This document shows positions 10,701 through 22,326 of a stretch of DNA of 64,000 nt, piece by piece (positions within the stretch are counted from its first letter, which is position 1; each line of letters starts with the position of its first letter). The translations under genes were made by a program, and so were the position numbers. Location: positions 124,001-188,000 of the forward strand of contig WUJK01000016.1 of assembly GCA_011317545.1 (NCBI GenBank), read 5' to 3'. Origin of the DNA: Coniella vitis (lineage: Eukaryota; Ascomycota; Sordariomycetes; Diaporthales; Schizoparmaceae). The notes beneath the pieces are model-generated. The model was not told where the DNA came from and made no database searches. It saw only the letters and a program-made list of their open reading frames with translations.

Positions 10701-12890
10701 AAGCTAGGAGTAAACCTTATTATATAAGGTAATATTATCCTATAAGCGCTAGAGCTCCTCTTATATAAAAACCTTACTACCTATTAATAATAGCTCGTTA
10801 TATACTATAATTTAGCTTATCTTTATTAATAGTAAAAGCTAGATTTGCTTACCGGCGAAGCGTTTATTAGATATATTATATAGTATATCCTGCTCCCTCC
10901 TTAAGAGGGCGTTTAAACGCTTACTAGCTACTCCTATATAATAGATTAGGTAGTATCGAAAATAAGCTATCGTTTCGGACTAATAGACTTATCTCTCGGT
11001 AAAACGCTATAATATTATAAAATATTCGAGGTTCTTATAATCCGAGTAAATCGTAAATAATAGTATAATACCCCTAAGCTTTATATCCTATACTCTTAAA
11101 TAATTAATAATAACTAATAATTCCTTATTATAGATCTTATAATTATACTTTATAGGGCTTAAACGGCGTAAATAATATATTACCGGGCGGACGATATTAT
11201 ATTCGTCCCTTTAAGAGAGATAGCCGCCTAATAAATACCTAGAATAATCCGCTTCTAATACTATCTCCTTATCCGGATCCTATTAAATAAGTATAAGCTT
11301 ACTAATAAAAAGGCGCTTTAGCTACTCGAATATAGCTTCTTCCTATTCCCTAAACCTAAATAAAACCCCCTTTTTAATTAAGGCTAGGAGGGGCCCTATA
11401 ATTTCGGAATAATTAGCGATAAATTAACGATAGAAGTTTATAAATCCTAGGAAGCTATAAACTCCCTTAACTATCTTCGGAACCTCCTAATTATATATAG
11501 CGTATACCTTCTCGGGGTTTATATAAATCCCTACCCCCGCTTCGATAATAAAGCTTAAGTACTTTATCTCGGTTACGCCGAATTCGTATTTAGTAATATC
11601 TAAATTTAGACCTATTACTTCGAGAGTATATAATATTAGCTTTACCTTTACTCGATAATCTTTAGCTATACCGTCGGTATATATTAGAACGTTATTAATA
11701 TAAGCTAAATAGAAGATATTTAGATAAGGGCGTAGAGCGTTATTAATATAGCGCTAGAATATTATAGGAGTACTTATAAATCCGAACGGGGTTATTAGCT
11801 ACTCGAAGAGGCTATACCTTATACGAAAGGCGGTCTTCTATTTATCTCCTTCCTTAATATAAAGCTTATAAAACGCTATTTATATATTAAGCTTAGTAAA
11901 ATATTTAACATTTATAATATTAGATAGGGTTTCTTTAATAAAGGGGAGCGGATAACGGTTAGCTTTTAAAATAATATTAAATATATAATAGTTTATATAA
12001 AAACGGAGGCCGCCCCTTAGTTTTTTAATAAAGATTATAGGAGCTCCTATTAAGGAGTTACTAGCTCTAATATAGCCTATATCGAATAGCTTAATAAGAG
12101 TCTTCCTTAGTATAATAAATTCTTCTTTAGATATCCCGTATAATAGGCCCTATAAGGCGTTTATAATAAACCTATCCGCCTTCTTATATAGCCGGATCTT
12201 ATAATCTACTCCCTCTTTATATAGCGGTAGTATAGAAGCTACTTCCTTATTAAAGAGGTTTTAGAACTCGTAATACTCTAGGGGGAGTTTCTTATTAACC
12301 GAGGATTCTACTTTCGGTATTAGAGCCTTAGTAATATCGGCTATTATAATACTAAAAAACGTTATCTAAGTAGTATTTAAGCGTTTTATACGCCGAACTT
12401 CGCTTTAAATAGTAAGAGTATTAATAGATATATAGTTAAAGTTTATAACGTTATATCCTTATTCCTAAACCTCTAATCCTCCGGCTTATCTAATATTTAA
12501 GTAGTACTTATAAGCTATATATATTACCCTTTCTCTTCCTATCTAAGGTTTTCCTAAAATAAGGTTATATTAAAGGCGGGGGATTATATAAGCCTAAATA
12601 CGATATAAATACCCGTTTAAATCTATATTAAGGTAGGTTATATAGCGGATAATAGGCTATTTATACGATATTCTCTCCCTTAACGATTAATAAAGGATCT
12701 TAAGCGAGATAGGTATATACGGAAGTCCTAACTTATATATAAGCGTCTCGCTTATAGCAGAATAATAGTTATAGCTAGAGTTAATAAATATTAGGATAAA
12801 TAGAGTTAAATTATAAAATAGATCTATTATAAAATAGTATCTATCTATCTAATGCTTTACTTTTTATAAGCTAAAGTTAAGACTTATAAG
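10700..12890 (-). pseudogene. Gypsy-1 chromovirus pol: protease, reverse transcriptase, RNase H, copy 1
   Basis: Read leftward from the Gypsy-2 insertion point. Protease: FINSSYNYYSAISETLIYKLGLP at about 12770-12690, matching LIDSGC followed by SE-LV-KLGLP. Reverse transcriptase: RYSLFE-stop-LITPFGF at about 11820-11780 (from RYGLFEWLVTPFGL) and LAYINNVLIYTDG at about 11705-11665 (YxDDVLIYTDG active site). RNase H: IYSDYKNLEYF at about 11050-11015 (YSDHKNLEYF) and RLNALLRREQD at about 10930-10890 (RPDALSRREQD). Integrase is not seen below about 10850, so pol is broken here. The gag portion of the same element lies beyond the inserted Gypsy-2, at 20540-21500, in the same orientation. Stops are TAA/TAG. 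Confidence 0.85.
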
Positions 12891-12895
12891 CTCCT
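12891..12895. repeat. Target-site duplication CTCCT, left side of Gypsy-2, copy 1
   Basis: CTCCT directly before the 5' LTR, repeated at 20535-20539 directly after the 3' LTR. A 5-bp duplication is the norm for Ty3/gypsy integration and fixes both element ends. Copy 2 carries the same pair at 42623-42627 and 50269-50273. Confidence 0.92.
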
Positions 12896-13378
12896 TGTTA
12901 TAATCCACGTTTATACAGGTTATAGGAACAGGCTAGCGCAACTATATGCTAGCAAATCGGAACCTTAACGGACCGATAGGGATCTCTTATATAATAAAGT
13001 TATACTAGATAATATAACTAGGGTTAGGGTTATATAGGATAAGGGTAGACCGCAAGGACCGCACTACGACTCTATCGACTTAGACCGCAATAGTCGATAA
13101 GCGATATCGTCGGTCTAAGGTACTATTTAGGGAATAGCAGTTAATAATAGAAGGATATAAGGATAGGAGTTTATAGCTTAATATTAGATAGTTTCCTTAT
13201 AATCTTTAGTTATAAATCTAAGTATTATTTTATATAATAGGGTAATCCCTCTTAATTACTTATAATACTTAATATTACTCGATAAACGTACGGAGACTTA
13301 AAGGTAATACTTCCCCGCCTGCTAATATATAACTTATAGGTACTTCCAGAATCAGGGATTTAGGTAAGGATTATTATA
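12896..13378 (+). repeat. Gypsy-2 5' LTR, copy 1
   Basis: Starts TGTTATAATCCACG and ends GGATTATTATA, aligning end to end with 20052-20534. It holds one of the least RIP-damaged islands in the window (about 12890-13110). A telomere-like TAGGGTTAGGGTTA lies at about 13019-13032 and is kept in the other LTRs of the family. Confidence 0.93.
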
Positions 13379-13379
13379 T

Positions 13380-16300
13380 TTTTATAACTCTTATTTAGGA
13401 TAGTCTATATATACCTCTTAGGTAATATTAAGTATAGTAATAGCTCCTTAAACTCCTACCCCGTTTACCTTAGGAGAAGGACGTTACTAGGTTATAACTT
13501 AGGAAGATATAATATACTAATTAATCGAACTTACTTAATAACTCGTTATACTCTAGTAGAACTAGGAGTAATAGAATCGTACTATCCGTAGGCAGGCCTA
13601 ATAGCTCGAATAATACTAAGCTATAGCCGCTATACCCCTAGCGCTTATTATTTAAAATATTAGTAACGGCTATAAGATAAATAAACCTGCTATATATAAC
13701 GGTAATTAAAAGACGCTTTAAGGGTTCCTTACCTATTATAAGGTATACTTCTTATATAATATAGCTTAATTCTCTATTAAACCCGATAAAGTTATCCTAG
13801 CCGGTATATAACTCGAAAAAGATACGCTTATCTAGTACGAACCCTTACTTCGTAACTATATTAAATACCTAAGTAACCTCGATTAACGTAAAACGATTAT
13901 TAAGAATATATTCGATTTATTCGTAGGATTCGAACGTATCCTTAAGGAAATATTTAGCGATTCTAATAAAGAATAAACTATAGTATAATAACTTATAGAA
14001 CTTAAGCAGAATAAGTCTGCTTTAGCCTATATAATCCGCTTTAAGTAACTCTTAATACGCCTCCCTTAGGAAGATAAGAACCTTATAGAATATTATTATA
14101 GAGGATTTAAGGATAAGGTTAAGGACGAAATCTCTAAGTAGGATTAGCCTAAACATTTTACGATATTTAGTAATAACGTTATCCGTATCGATAACCGTTT
14201 CTACGAAAGATATATAGAGAAAAGCAAGAAAGGAGGAAGCTATATTATATAGAGGAATTACGCTAATATAGGATAGCGGATTTAATAAATAATTAACCGT
14301 AGCTTCTAATAATAAAGTATAGTAATTAGCGGTATTATATATATAGGACCTATAGAGCTCGATATAGCTTAGCGTAAACCTATAAGTAAGGAATACTTTA
14401 ATTATAATAAGATAGGCTATTTCGTATAAGAATACCGATAACCTAAGAAACCTAGAGAATTTAAGAAAGTCCCCGAAGGACGATAAGCTAATATCCTAAT
14501 ATATAAGACTATAGACTCTACTCCTAGCTAAAACTAGCTTCTAGAGTAAGCATCGGATAATTCCGATTATAGACTCCTTAACTAGACCTTCTATTATAAG
14601 GATAATTATATAATATACCTCTCGGTAAAGTAAGGCTTAGGATAATTCCCTTAGAAACCTTATAAGGAACGATAAATTATAATTATCTAGAGAATACCCC
14701 TCTCTACGGATAACGGTCTATTCGAAAGATTAGTAATAGAGTAATAAGCCTAGCTTACTAGGGAATACCCCTATTAGCGTAATATAAAAGGGTATAAACT
14801 ACCTAACGAAACGGATATCTCGTAGAGTAATATTACGGAAATTATAGAATAATAGGAAACGCTCTATATTAATTAGGATACTAGCGCCTAAACTATTAAT
14901 AAAGAAACGAGCTTAGAATTAAAAAGCTCTATAAACGGAGATATCGATAAAGGAGATATATACTACCTTATCTACGGTATTATACTTAAAGAACTATTCC
15001 GAATAATATCTTATTAAGACGAAACCCCCCTTATATAAAAAGACGTGCGAATTAATTACCTCTACGAAAAATACTATTAGATTATATAATTTGCCTATAT
15101 TATATATAATTGTAGATAATACTTTAAATATAAGGTAATTAACGAATAGTTCCCTATACGCGAGATAGGGTATAGTATTATCGCTTATAACGACGATAAT
15201 AGCGATTATTATAAAGTACTTAGAATAAGGGGAAACTACGCTAGTATTAGCCTTATATATAATACCCCCTACGAATATACTATACGATAAGTAAAATAGT
15301 ACTAATATACGATACCCTAATGCGTACCTTACGCGTAAGAAAAAGCGCCCGACTGGTATAGAATACGCGAATAAAAGCGAAGGGAAAAGCGCGTAAAGCC
15401 CGTATATACGGAACCTATATACTATAGCTTCTATAAGAGCGTAGACTATATAGAATATATAGCAGATAAAGTACGAATCTACTATATTATTAAGAATAGC
15501 GAACCCGGAGTATAAACTCCGTATACCGAAGAAGAAAATTAAGCGCGCTTATAGTAATAAGCCGTAATATATATACGATACGGAATATAATAAGCTAAGA
15601 ACCTAGTATAGATAATAGCCCTTAGAGTATAGTAAGAATAGTAGAACCTAAAAGGTAAAGATCGCTTATAAGGGATAATAAGCGATTAGGATTTATAATA
15701 AAGTCCCTCTATACGATAGATAGCTCGATATACGAATATTTAAAAATCGTAGTACGAATTAACGATAAATACTATATAATACTCCTAGATAGCGGAGTAT
15801 AAGGAAACTTTACATCCCTAAGCGTTATTAATAAAGAACGGATACCTTAGAAGAAGAAGATAAAACCCTATAAACTTAGTACTATAGAAGGTATAGAAGT
15901 CGCTTATAGCTAAGGTATTATCGATATAGAATCTAATTAATTACTAATTATAATCTATAGATATATAATACTAATAAACTTCGATATTACGGATATTATA
16001 TAATACGAGCTAATCTTAGGTATATTATAATTAAGAAAGGAAAATCCTCGAATCGATTAAACTAATAGCTATATTTTATAGGATAAAGCGGATACCTAAG
16101 AAGCGGTTATAATTAAAGGCGTAGGATCGGATTTAGTTACTAAGCGATATCTAGATAATAGGGGCTTAAACGAATTTATATATACCTCTAAATCGAGAAG
16201 AGCTAAGGCGATAGCTACCTTAGGATACGATAAACCTCGATAGCTTATAGAGAATAATCTAGCGATAGTTAATACCTAATAGAATAAGGGATATAATAGA

Positions 16301-19260
16301 TTAGGATATAATATAATAGGATTCTATAGATAGTAGGATATATTATCGCGATAAGTTTAAGAAGGAACTAAATATATATAACGATATCTCCTTATAATAG
16401 TAATTATATAAGACGAAGATACGTTTAAAGACCTCTCCGGTATACTAGAAGAGTATCGGAAGTTTATAAAACTATTTTAAGGAAAATTCGATAACGGCCT
16501 ATTAGAGTATAACCTATACGATTACGAGATCTTATTTAAGGAAGGAGAATAACTAAAGTTCTTTCCTATCTACGGATTAGATAAGGATAAACTTAAAATA
16601 CTTAGAGAATATATCGACGAAAATCTTAAGAAAGGCTATATTAGACCCTCCTATTTACTAATAGGATACCTAATCCTATTTATACTAAAGAAAAACGGTA
16701 AACTACGATTATATATTAACTATCGGTAACTTAATAATATTATAATTAAGAATCGATACCCCTTACCTCTCTTTAAAAAACTTAGAGATAGACTTAGAGG
16801 AGCCTAATAGTTTATAGCCCTTAACCTTAAAGAAGGATATACGTATATTCGTATTAAACCCTGAGAAGAATAGAAAATAGCGTTTAGAATACGCTACGGA
16901 TATTTCGAATATCTTATTATATTATTCGGATTTACTAACGCCCCTATATTATTCTAGGAAATAATAAACTTTATCTTATACGAATACCTCGATTATTTTA
17001 TAATCGCTTACCTAAACGATATCCTTATTTACTTAAAGATATTCGAGGAATACTAGAAGTATATTACGATAATCCTATAAATCCTCTAAGATAATAAGAT
17101 TTTAGTAGAACCTATTAAATATAATTAGAATATTTAAGAAGTTAACTACCTTAGATATACTATTATACTAGTGTATATACGAATATAGAAAGATAAAGTA
17201 TAGGTAGTTAGGGATTAGCCTATACCTTAGAACGTTAAGGATATTAGAGCCTTCTTAAGCTATACTAACTTCTACCGATAATTTATTAAGAATTATAGTA
17301 GTATTATAATACTACTTATAGAACTTATAAAAAAGGATATTACCTTTAACTAAAACGAATAGGTATAAAAAGCCTTTAGTATAATTAAGGATATAGTTAT
17401 ATTAGAACTAATCCTAATCGAAGTAGATTAAGATAAAGTTTTCGAGATCGAGATAAATATATTAGATTATATACTCGGTGGATAACTCGGATAACGAGAT
17501 AATAAAGGACGATTACGGATAGTTAGTAACTTTAATAAGAAGCTAAATAGACTAGAACTTAACTACGGAACGCCTAATTAAGAACTTATAGTAATAATAG
17601 AAGCTTTTAGGGAATAGCGATACTACTTTATCGGCGTAAAATAATAAATTCTTATATATACGGATTATAAGAACCTTTAGGTATTTACCTTAATAAAGCA
17701 GCTTAATAAACGATAAGTTAGATAGTACGAATTTCTATTAGAATTCGATTTTAAGATTATCTGCTATAAAGGTAAAGAAAACGAATAAGTAGATACTCTT
17801 AGCAGACGGTTAAACTATAAGGATAATAATAGTAAAGACTAAGATATTATAGTAATCTTTAAGGAAGATTCGGAAGGCAACCTTACTATATTATCTATTA
17901 CTAAGGAACTTAATATAATATTATATATTAAAGGAGAAATACCTAACCTCGATAACCTAATAATATTAGAATAAAACGACTTTATTAGAAGTATTTATAG
18001 CGTACTAGTATATAAATACTAAGGAATTAGAGTAACCTATAAAAGGATTTAACGTTATTAGAATCTACTAAACCTTAAGAAACGAGTTACGGATATCGTT
18101 AGAAACTATAATATATATAAACGGAATAAGATAGAACGATATAAACCTTATAGACTATTATAACCTCTACTAATACCTATAATTATTTAGTTATCTATTA
18201 ATCTAGACTTTATTACTAAGCTACCCCTTTTACGAGAACCTTTAACTTAGATATAATATATAGTATCTTAATAATAGTTTATAAACTAAGTAAGTATATA
18301 TACTTCCTACTATATAAGGAAAGTAGTACCGTAGAAGAACTCGTATATATATTCCTCCGTATTATTATCGCTAACTACGGAATACCTTAGGAAATTATAT
18401 TAGATAGAGATAGAAAATTCGTATCGAAATTCTAGATCTTACTTACTAAATACCTCGGAATAATATAACGTATATCTACGGCATTTTATCCTTAGATAGA
18501 CGGATAAACGGAATATACTAACTAGATTATAGAATAATATCTACGATACTATATTAACTATAAATAAGATAATTAGGTCGAACTTTTACTAACCGTATAG
18601 TTTGCTTATAATAGCGTAGATACGATAAGTATAGGAAAATTACTATTCTTCCTACTCTATAGATATAACCCTATAATATACTACGAAATACTATTAGGTA
18701 GAAATACAGAAATAGTAGACTAATACGCTAAAAGAATTAAGTAATTATATAAAGATACTCGATATATACTTTAGGATATTAAAGAATAAATAACGAAATA
18801 CGCTAATTAGAAAAGGATTAAGGGATTAATCTTATAGAAGGGAGATAAAGTCTACCTTAACCGTAAAAATATTAAAACTACTAAACCTAGCGATAAACTT
18901 AACTATAAAAAACTCGGACCTTATAAAATTATACGATAGATTTTACTAGTTAACTATAAATTGGAAATCTTATATATACGTTTATACCTAATCTTCTATA
19001 TTTTACTTCTAGAACTAGCACTAGTAAATATAGAACTTTCGTACGATATAGATATTATCGAACTAGAATAAGTATAATACGAAGTTAAATAGATTCTCGA
19101 CTTATATAAACGCGGATGCGGAAAATAATACCTTATTAAGTAGAAAAATTACGATAATTCGGAAAATATATAGGAACCCCTAAAGAACGTCTACTAAGAT
19201 CTAATTAGGGAATACGAAAATTAGTAAGTAACTTAATAATAGATAAAAATAGGGAACTTA
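13380..19260 (+). pseudogene. Gypsy-2 gag-pol (chromovirus), copy 1
   Basis: Domains on the plus strand, with positions. Gag CCHC knuckle at about 14391-14444: the pattern Y-F-N-Y-N-K-I-G-Y-F-V-stop-E-Y is CX2CX4HX4C with each Cys and His codon changed to Tyr. Protease LLDSGV near 15782-15800. Reverse transcriptase from about 16590 with KKNGKLRLYINYR, INFILYEYLDYF, and YLNDILIY (YLDDILIY) at 17009-17032. RNase H with YTDYKNL at about 17658-17678 and ADTLSRR at about 17790-17812. Integrase with NLDFITKLPLLREPLT at about 18200-18250 and EIILDRDRKF at about 18391-18422. Chromodomain VKQILDLYKRG then YLIK-stop-KNYDNSE at 19085-19165. The order and C-terminal chromodomain place it in the chromoviruses. 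All interruptions are TAA/TAG. Length and frame in copy 1 agree with the inverted family member, unlike copy 2. Confidence 0.92.
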
Positions 19261-20051
19261 TTAACGATTAGATAAGCCTCCTTTATTAAAAACGCTAGCT
19301 AGATCTAGTAACCTACTAAACTCTATAATCGACTAGTTTATAATCCTAAATTACGAATTAGAAGCCCTAATACCCTATAAATTACTAATAAGAAAATTAG
19401 ATAAAGATAACGGAGAAATCCTAGACTAATTAAAATCCTCTAATACGGTAATTATAAAACCCTTAGGTAACGGGCCTTCGGGAACGGCTAACTCCGTAAG
19501 ATACTTTATAGCTTCGGCGGCTAAACGCTCCTTTTCTAACTCCTCCGCTTTAATACGATCTAACTCTTCGATTATATTTAAATTATAACGAATAATACGC
19601 GTTATCTTATTAGCCTATATATAACGCTCCTTACGTAATCGGCGTACTTTCGTAATAGCTTATTTAAGTTCCTCTTTAATAGTATTAAGGGCCGCCTTAG
19701 CTAACGAATATTAACGGGTAATTTTTTATATCTATATAGGAGTTAAGCCCTATATATCGTAGTTTCCCCGCTTATAGCGAATATATTCCGAATAGCGAGA
19801 AGAATCCTCTTCGGAGGCTAAGTAAGGAACTTAACAGGATTAGTAAGAAGAATAGGAGGGTATCTTAGAATAACGATCTAGTACGGATAATTAAAGAGAA
19901 GAAGTTTATTCGGTCTTCTTATAACGAACCTTATTAATTCTCGACGATATAACGAATTAGGAAGGTATAATCCGAAGTAAGAATATTAGGTAGGACTATT
20001 TATAGAAATACTATAGGTCTTTAGGGATAAAGACCGATAGAAGGGAGATAA

Positions 20052-20534
20052 TATTATAACCTACGGTTATATAGGTTATAGGAATAGGCTAGCGTAACTA
20101 TATACTAGTAAATCGGAACCTTAACGGACCGATAGGGATCTCTTATATAATAAAGTTATACTAGATAATATAACTAGGGTTAGGGTTATATAGGATAAGG
20201 GTAGATTATAAGGACCGTACTACGACTCTATCGACTTAGACCGTAATAATCGACGAGCGATATTATCGGTCTAAGGTATTATTTAGGAAATAGCAGTTAA
20301 TAATAAAAGGATATAAGGATAGGAGTTTATAGCTTAATATTAGATAGTTTCCTTATAATCTTTAGTTATAAATCTAAGTATTATTTTATATAATAGGGTA
20401 ATCCCTCTTAATTACTTATAATACTTAATATTGCTCGATAAACGTACGGAGACTTAAAGGTAATACTTCCCCGCCTACTAATATATAACTTATAGGTACT
20501 TCCAGAATCAGGGATTCAGGTAAGGATTATTATA
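20052..20534 (+). repeat. Gypsy-2 3' LTR, copy 1
   Basis: Starts TATTATAACCTACGG (TG changed to TA) and ends GGATTATTATA. It is followed directly by CTCCT. It has the same length as the 5' LTR but fewer surviving CpA/TpG sites. Confidence 0.93.
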
Positions 20535-20539
20535 CTCCT

Positions 20540-21500
20540 ATATACGATTCTATATAAGAGTAGCTAGTTTTCCTCCTATTCCTCGGTAGTATTATTAAGG
20601 TCGATAAAGTTAATATCGGCTATATTAATCCCCGTCTCCCGAATAGCTCTTAAGGTAATAGGCGGGTATATAGGTAGGAGGGGGTAATAAGCGATTCTAT
20701 AGTTCGAACGTTTATACCTATAATAAAATCCCTACTCTTTCTTATATATAATCTCCGCTTAGTTAACCTATCTTATATACTATTTATTAGCTTATAATAT
20801 ATTAATATTAATTATAGCTATATCCCTATCGGGATCCGTATAAGGGTTTTATAGTTTCTATTTATTTCCTCCTATTTACTAAGCCGTTCTAAAGCGCTAT
20901 ATTATAGCGCCGGATAAGTAGCTTAAGGGCGAAATATAATTATTATCTCGGATAGCGATATAACTTTCTAACTTAGCCGAGATACGGAAAGCTTTCTTTA
21001 CCTAATTATTATATATCGACGGTATCTTTATACTAATAAGCTATATATATAATACGCTATTAATAGCGCCCTTTAGGTATATTAACTTAGCTAAGTTCGG
21101 CTATTTTATACCGCCGGAGTTTATTAATAATTTCTCCTATTAGGAGAAGAAGTTAGAGAAGGATTAACCTTTCTTTTAGGTAAAGCTATAAAGCCTTTAG
21201 GAAGTAGTAATAATATAGTTCTCGTTATAATATCGGTAGCGGAGCTATTATAGGAATAAGGAGGGTTTCTAAAGGCTATAGTCTCCTTCTATAATATAAT
21301 AGCTCCGCGCTATAACCTTTATATCTCCCTCTAAGTACTTATAGATTTCTTAGAACTTATCTATATAATTCCCGATAAAATAGGTATTTCGGATAAGTTT
21401 ATACCTTATAATATACTCCTAAGCTAGGAATTAAGTATATATACCCTTAAAGTTCGCTAGCTAAGAAAGGGGCTTACGTTTAGGTATAATTATACTCTCT
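20540..21500 (-). pseudogene. Gypsy-1 gag (capsid and CCHC zinc knuckle), copy 1
   Basis: Read leftward. The segment GFYYRYKRSNYRIAYYPLLP at about 20745-20685 is a gag zinc knuckle (C-Y-R-C-X4-H-X4-C) with Cys and His codons converted to Tyr. It is followed by a short tail containing INIADINFIDLNNTTEE towards 20600. Upstream (about 21420-20780) is a capsid-like helical region without sharp motifs. It joins, across the Gypsy-2 insertion, to the protease of Gypsy-1 at 12.7-12.8 kb. Its role in life was packaging the RNA into particles. Confidence 0.75.
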
Positions 21501-22277
21501 AGGGCCTTATCTATATCGATATCGGCGTCTTTTATATCTTAGGAGGTAGGAATAGGGATATAGGTATCTTCTAGTTTATTAGGTGCCGGGTTAGGGTATT
21601 CGGCCGCTAGGTTACTAATACTTATTAATAGCTCCTATAATAATAGACTATAGGATTATTCGATTTATATAAGTTATATTATAAGCGTTTCTAGGTTTCG
21701 TATACTATCTTCGCGCTATTATTATACTATTCGTTTAATAATATACCGCTACTTATCTATTATTTAAATAACTATTTATTATATAGTTATTATTATATTA
21801 TTATTATCGTTATTCGCTTAGGTAGGGAGTTATCCGAATTATTTATTATAGGGGAACGATATCCTAAGGCTATACGCCGAATAAGTATATAAATACCGTT
21901 AGATATATAGGGTAGGTAGAAAGAAGTTAGTTAAATATAAACGGGTATTAAGAGAGCGTTTATAATTATAATCCTAATTTCTATTATTAACTAACTTAAG
22001 GAGAGAAGTAAGGGTAATATCTATATAATAGCGTAAGAGCTACTCTTAAATAGCTCTTACGCTTAAGATCTACCTTTAGATAGAGTTTTCTATAGGTCTA
22101 CCGTTAATATAAGTGCTATTACCGATAATCTTTTAAGCGGCTTATAAGCTATTTGGAAAGTGCTATTATTTAGCGCTTATATAATACTAATCTCTAGACG
22201 GGAAGGGAATATATTAACTAAGGCTTTGTACCCTAGTATACCGAAGCCGTATATTTACCCGTAGCCCTATAATAGTT
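21501..22277 (-). other. Gypsy-1 5' leader and presumed LTR, copy 1
   Basis: About 780 bp upstream of Gypsy-1 gag. It contains an AT-rich low-complexity stretch (about 21770-21815), a perfect 13-bp inverted repeat at 22030-22063 and a few surviving TG sites near 22110-22235. By position it should be the 5' LTR and leader of Gypsy-1. No second copy is seen at the other end of Gypsy-1, so the LTR status is inferred. Its right edge abuts a 49-bp remnant of a Gypsy-2 LTR. Confidence 0.45.
22030..22063. repeat. Perfect inverted repeat: 13-bp arms, 8-bp loop, copy 1
   Basis: AGCGTAAGAGCTA at 22030-22042 and its exact reverse complement at 22051-22063. Both arms have stayed perfect, although their few potential RIP sites have been consumed. 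Its position in the presumed LTR/leader suggests an RNA hairpin in the transcript or a palindromic LTR motif. It is identical in copy 2 at 51764-51797. Confidence 0.85.
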
Positions 22278-22326
22278 ATATTGCGTTAGCTTATTCTTAT
22301 AACCTATATAATCGTAGGTTATAATA
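22278..22326 (-). repeat. Truncated 3' LTR remnant of Gypsy-2b, copy 1
   Basis: The last 49 bp read as the reverse complement of the Gypsy-2 LTR start (ending CGTAGGTTATAATA). The other roughly 380 bp of the LTR are missing and replaced by Gypsy-1 leader sequence, so the junction at about 22277 is a truncation or an insertion boundary. Confidence 0.8.

Larger units (their letters stand above)
12896..20534 (+). mobile_element. Gypsy-2: complete Ty3/gypsy chromovirus, copy 1
   Basis: A 7639-bp LTR retrotransposon with 483-bp LTRs at 12896-13378 and 20052-20534, perfect CTCCT target duplications, and all domains in order: gag zinc knuckle, protease, reverse transcriptase, RNase H, integrase, chromodomain. 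It is inserted between the gag and protease regions of Gypsy-1. It is dead by saturation with RIP stops, not by deletion. The 5' LTR keeps more CpA/TpG (for example GACCGCAAGG near 13050) than the 3' LTR (GATTATAAGG in the same place). Confidence 0.95.

Noticed and set aside
16861..17175. Two base differences of copy 1 from copy 2 that are not RIP-like (CCCTGAG for CCCGGAG near 16861; CTAGTG for CTAGGG near 17171)
   Set aside because: Both are isolated G-to-T differences where Gypsy-2b supports copy 2. They may be sequencing errors or single mutations and are too few to interpret.
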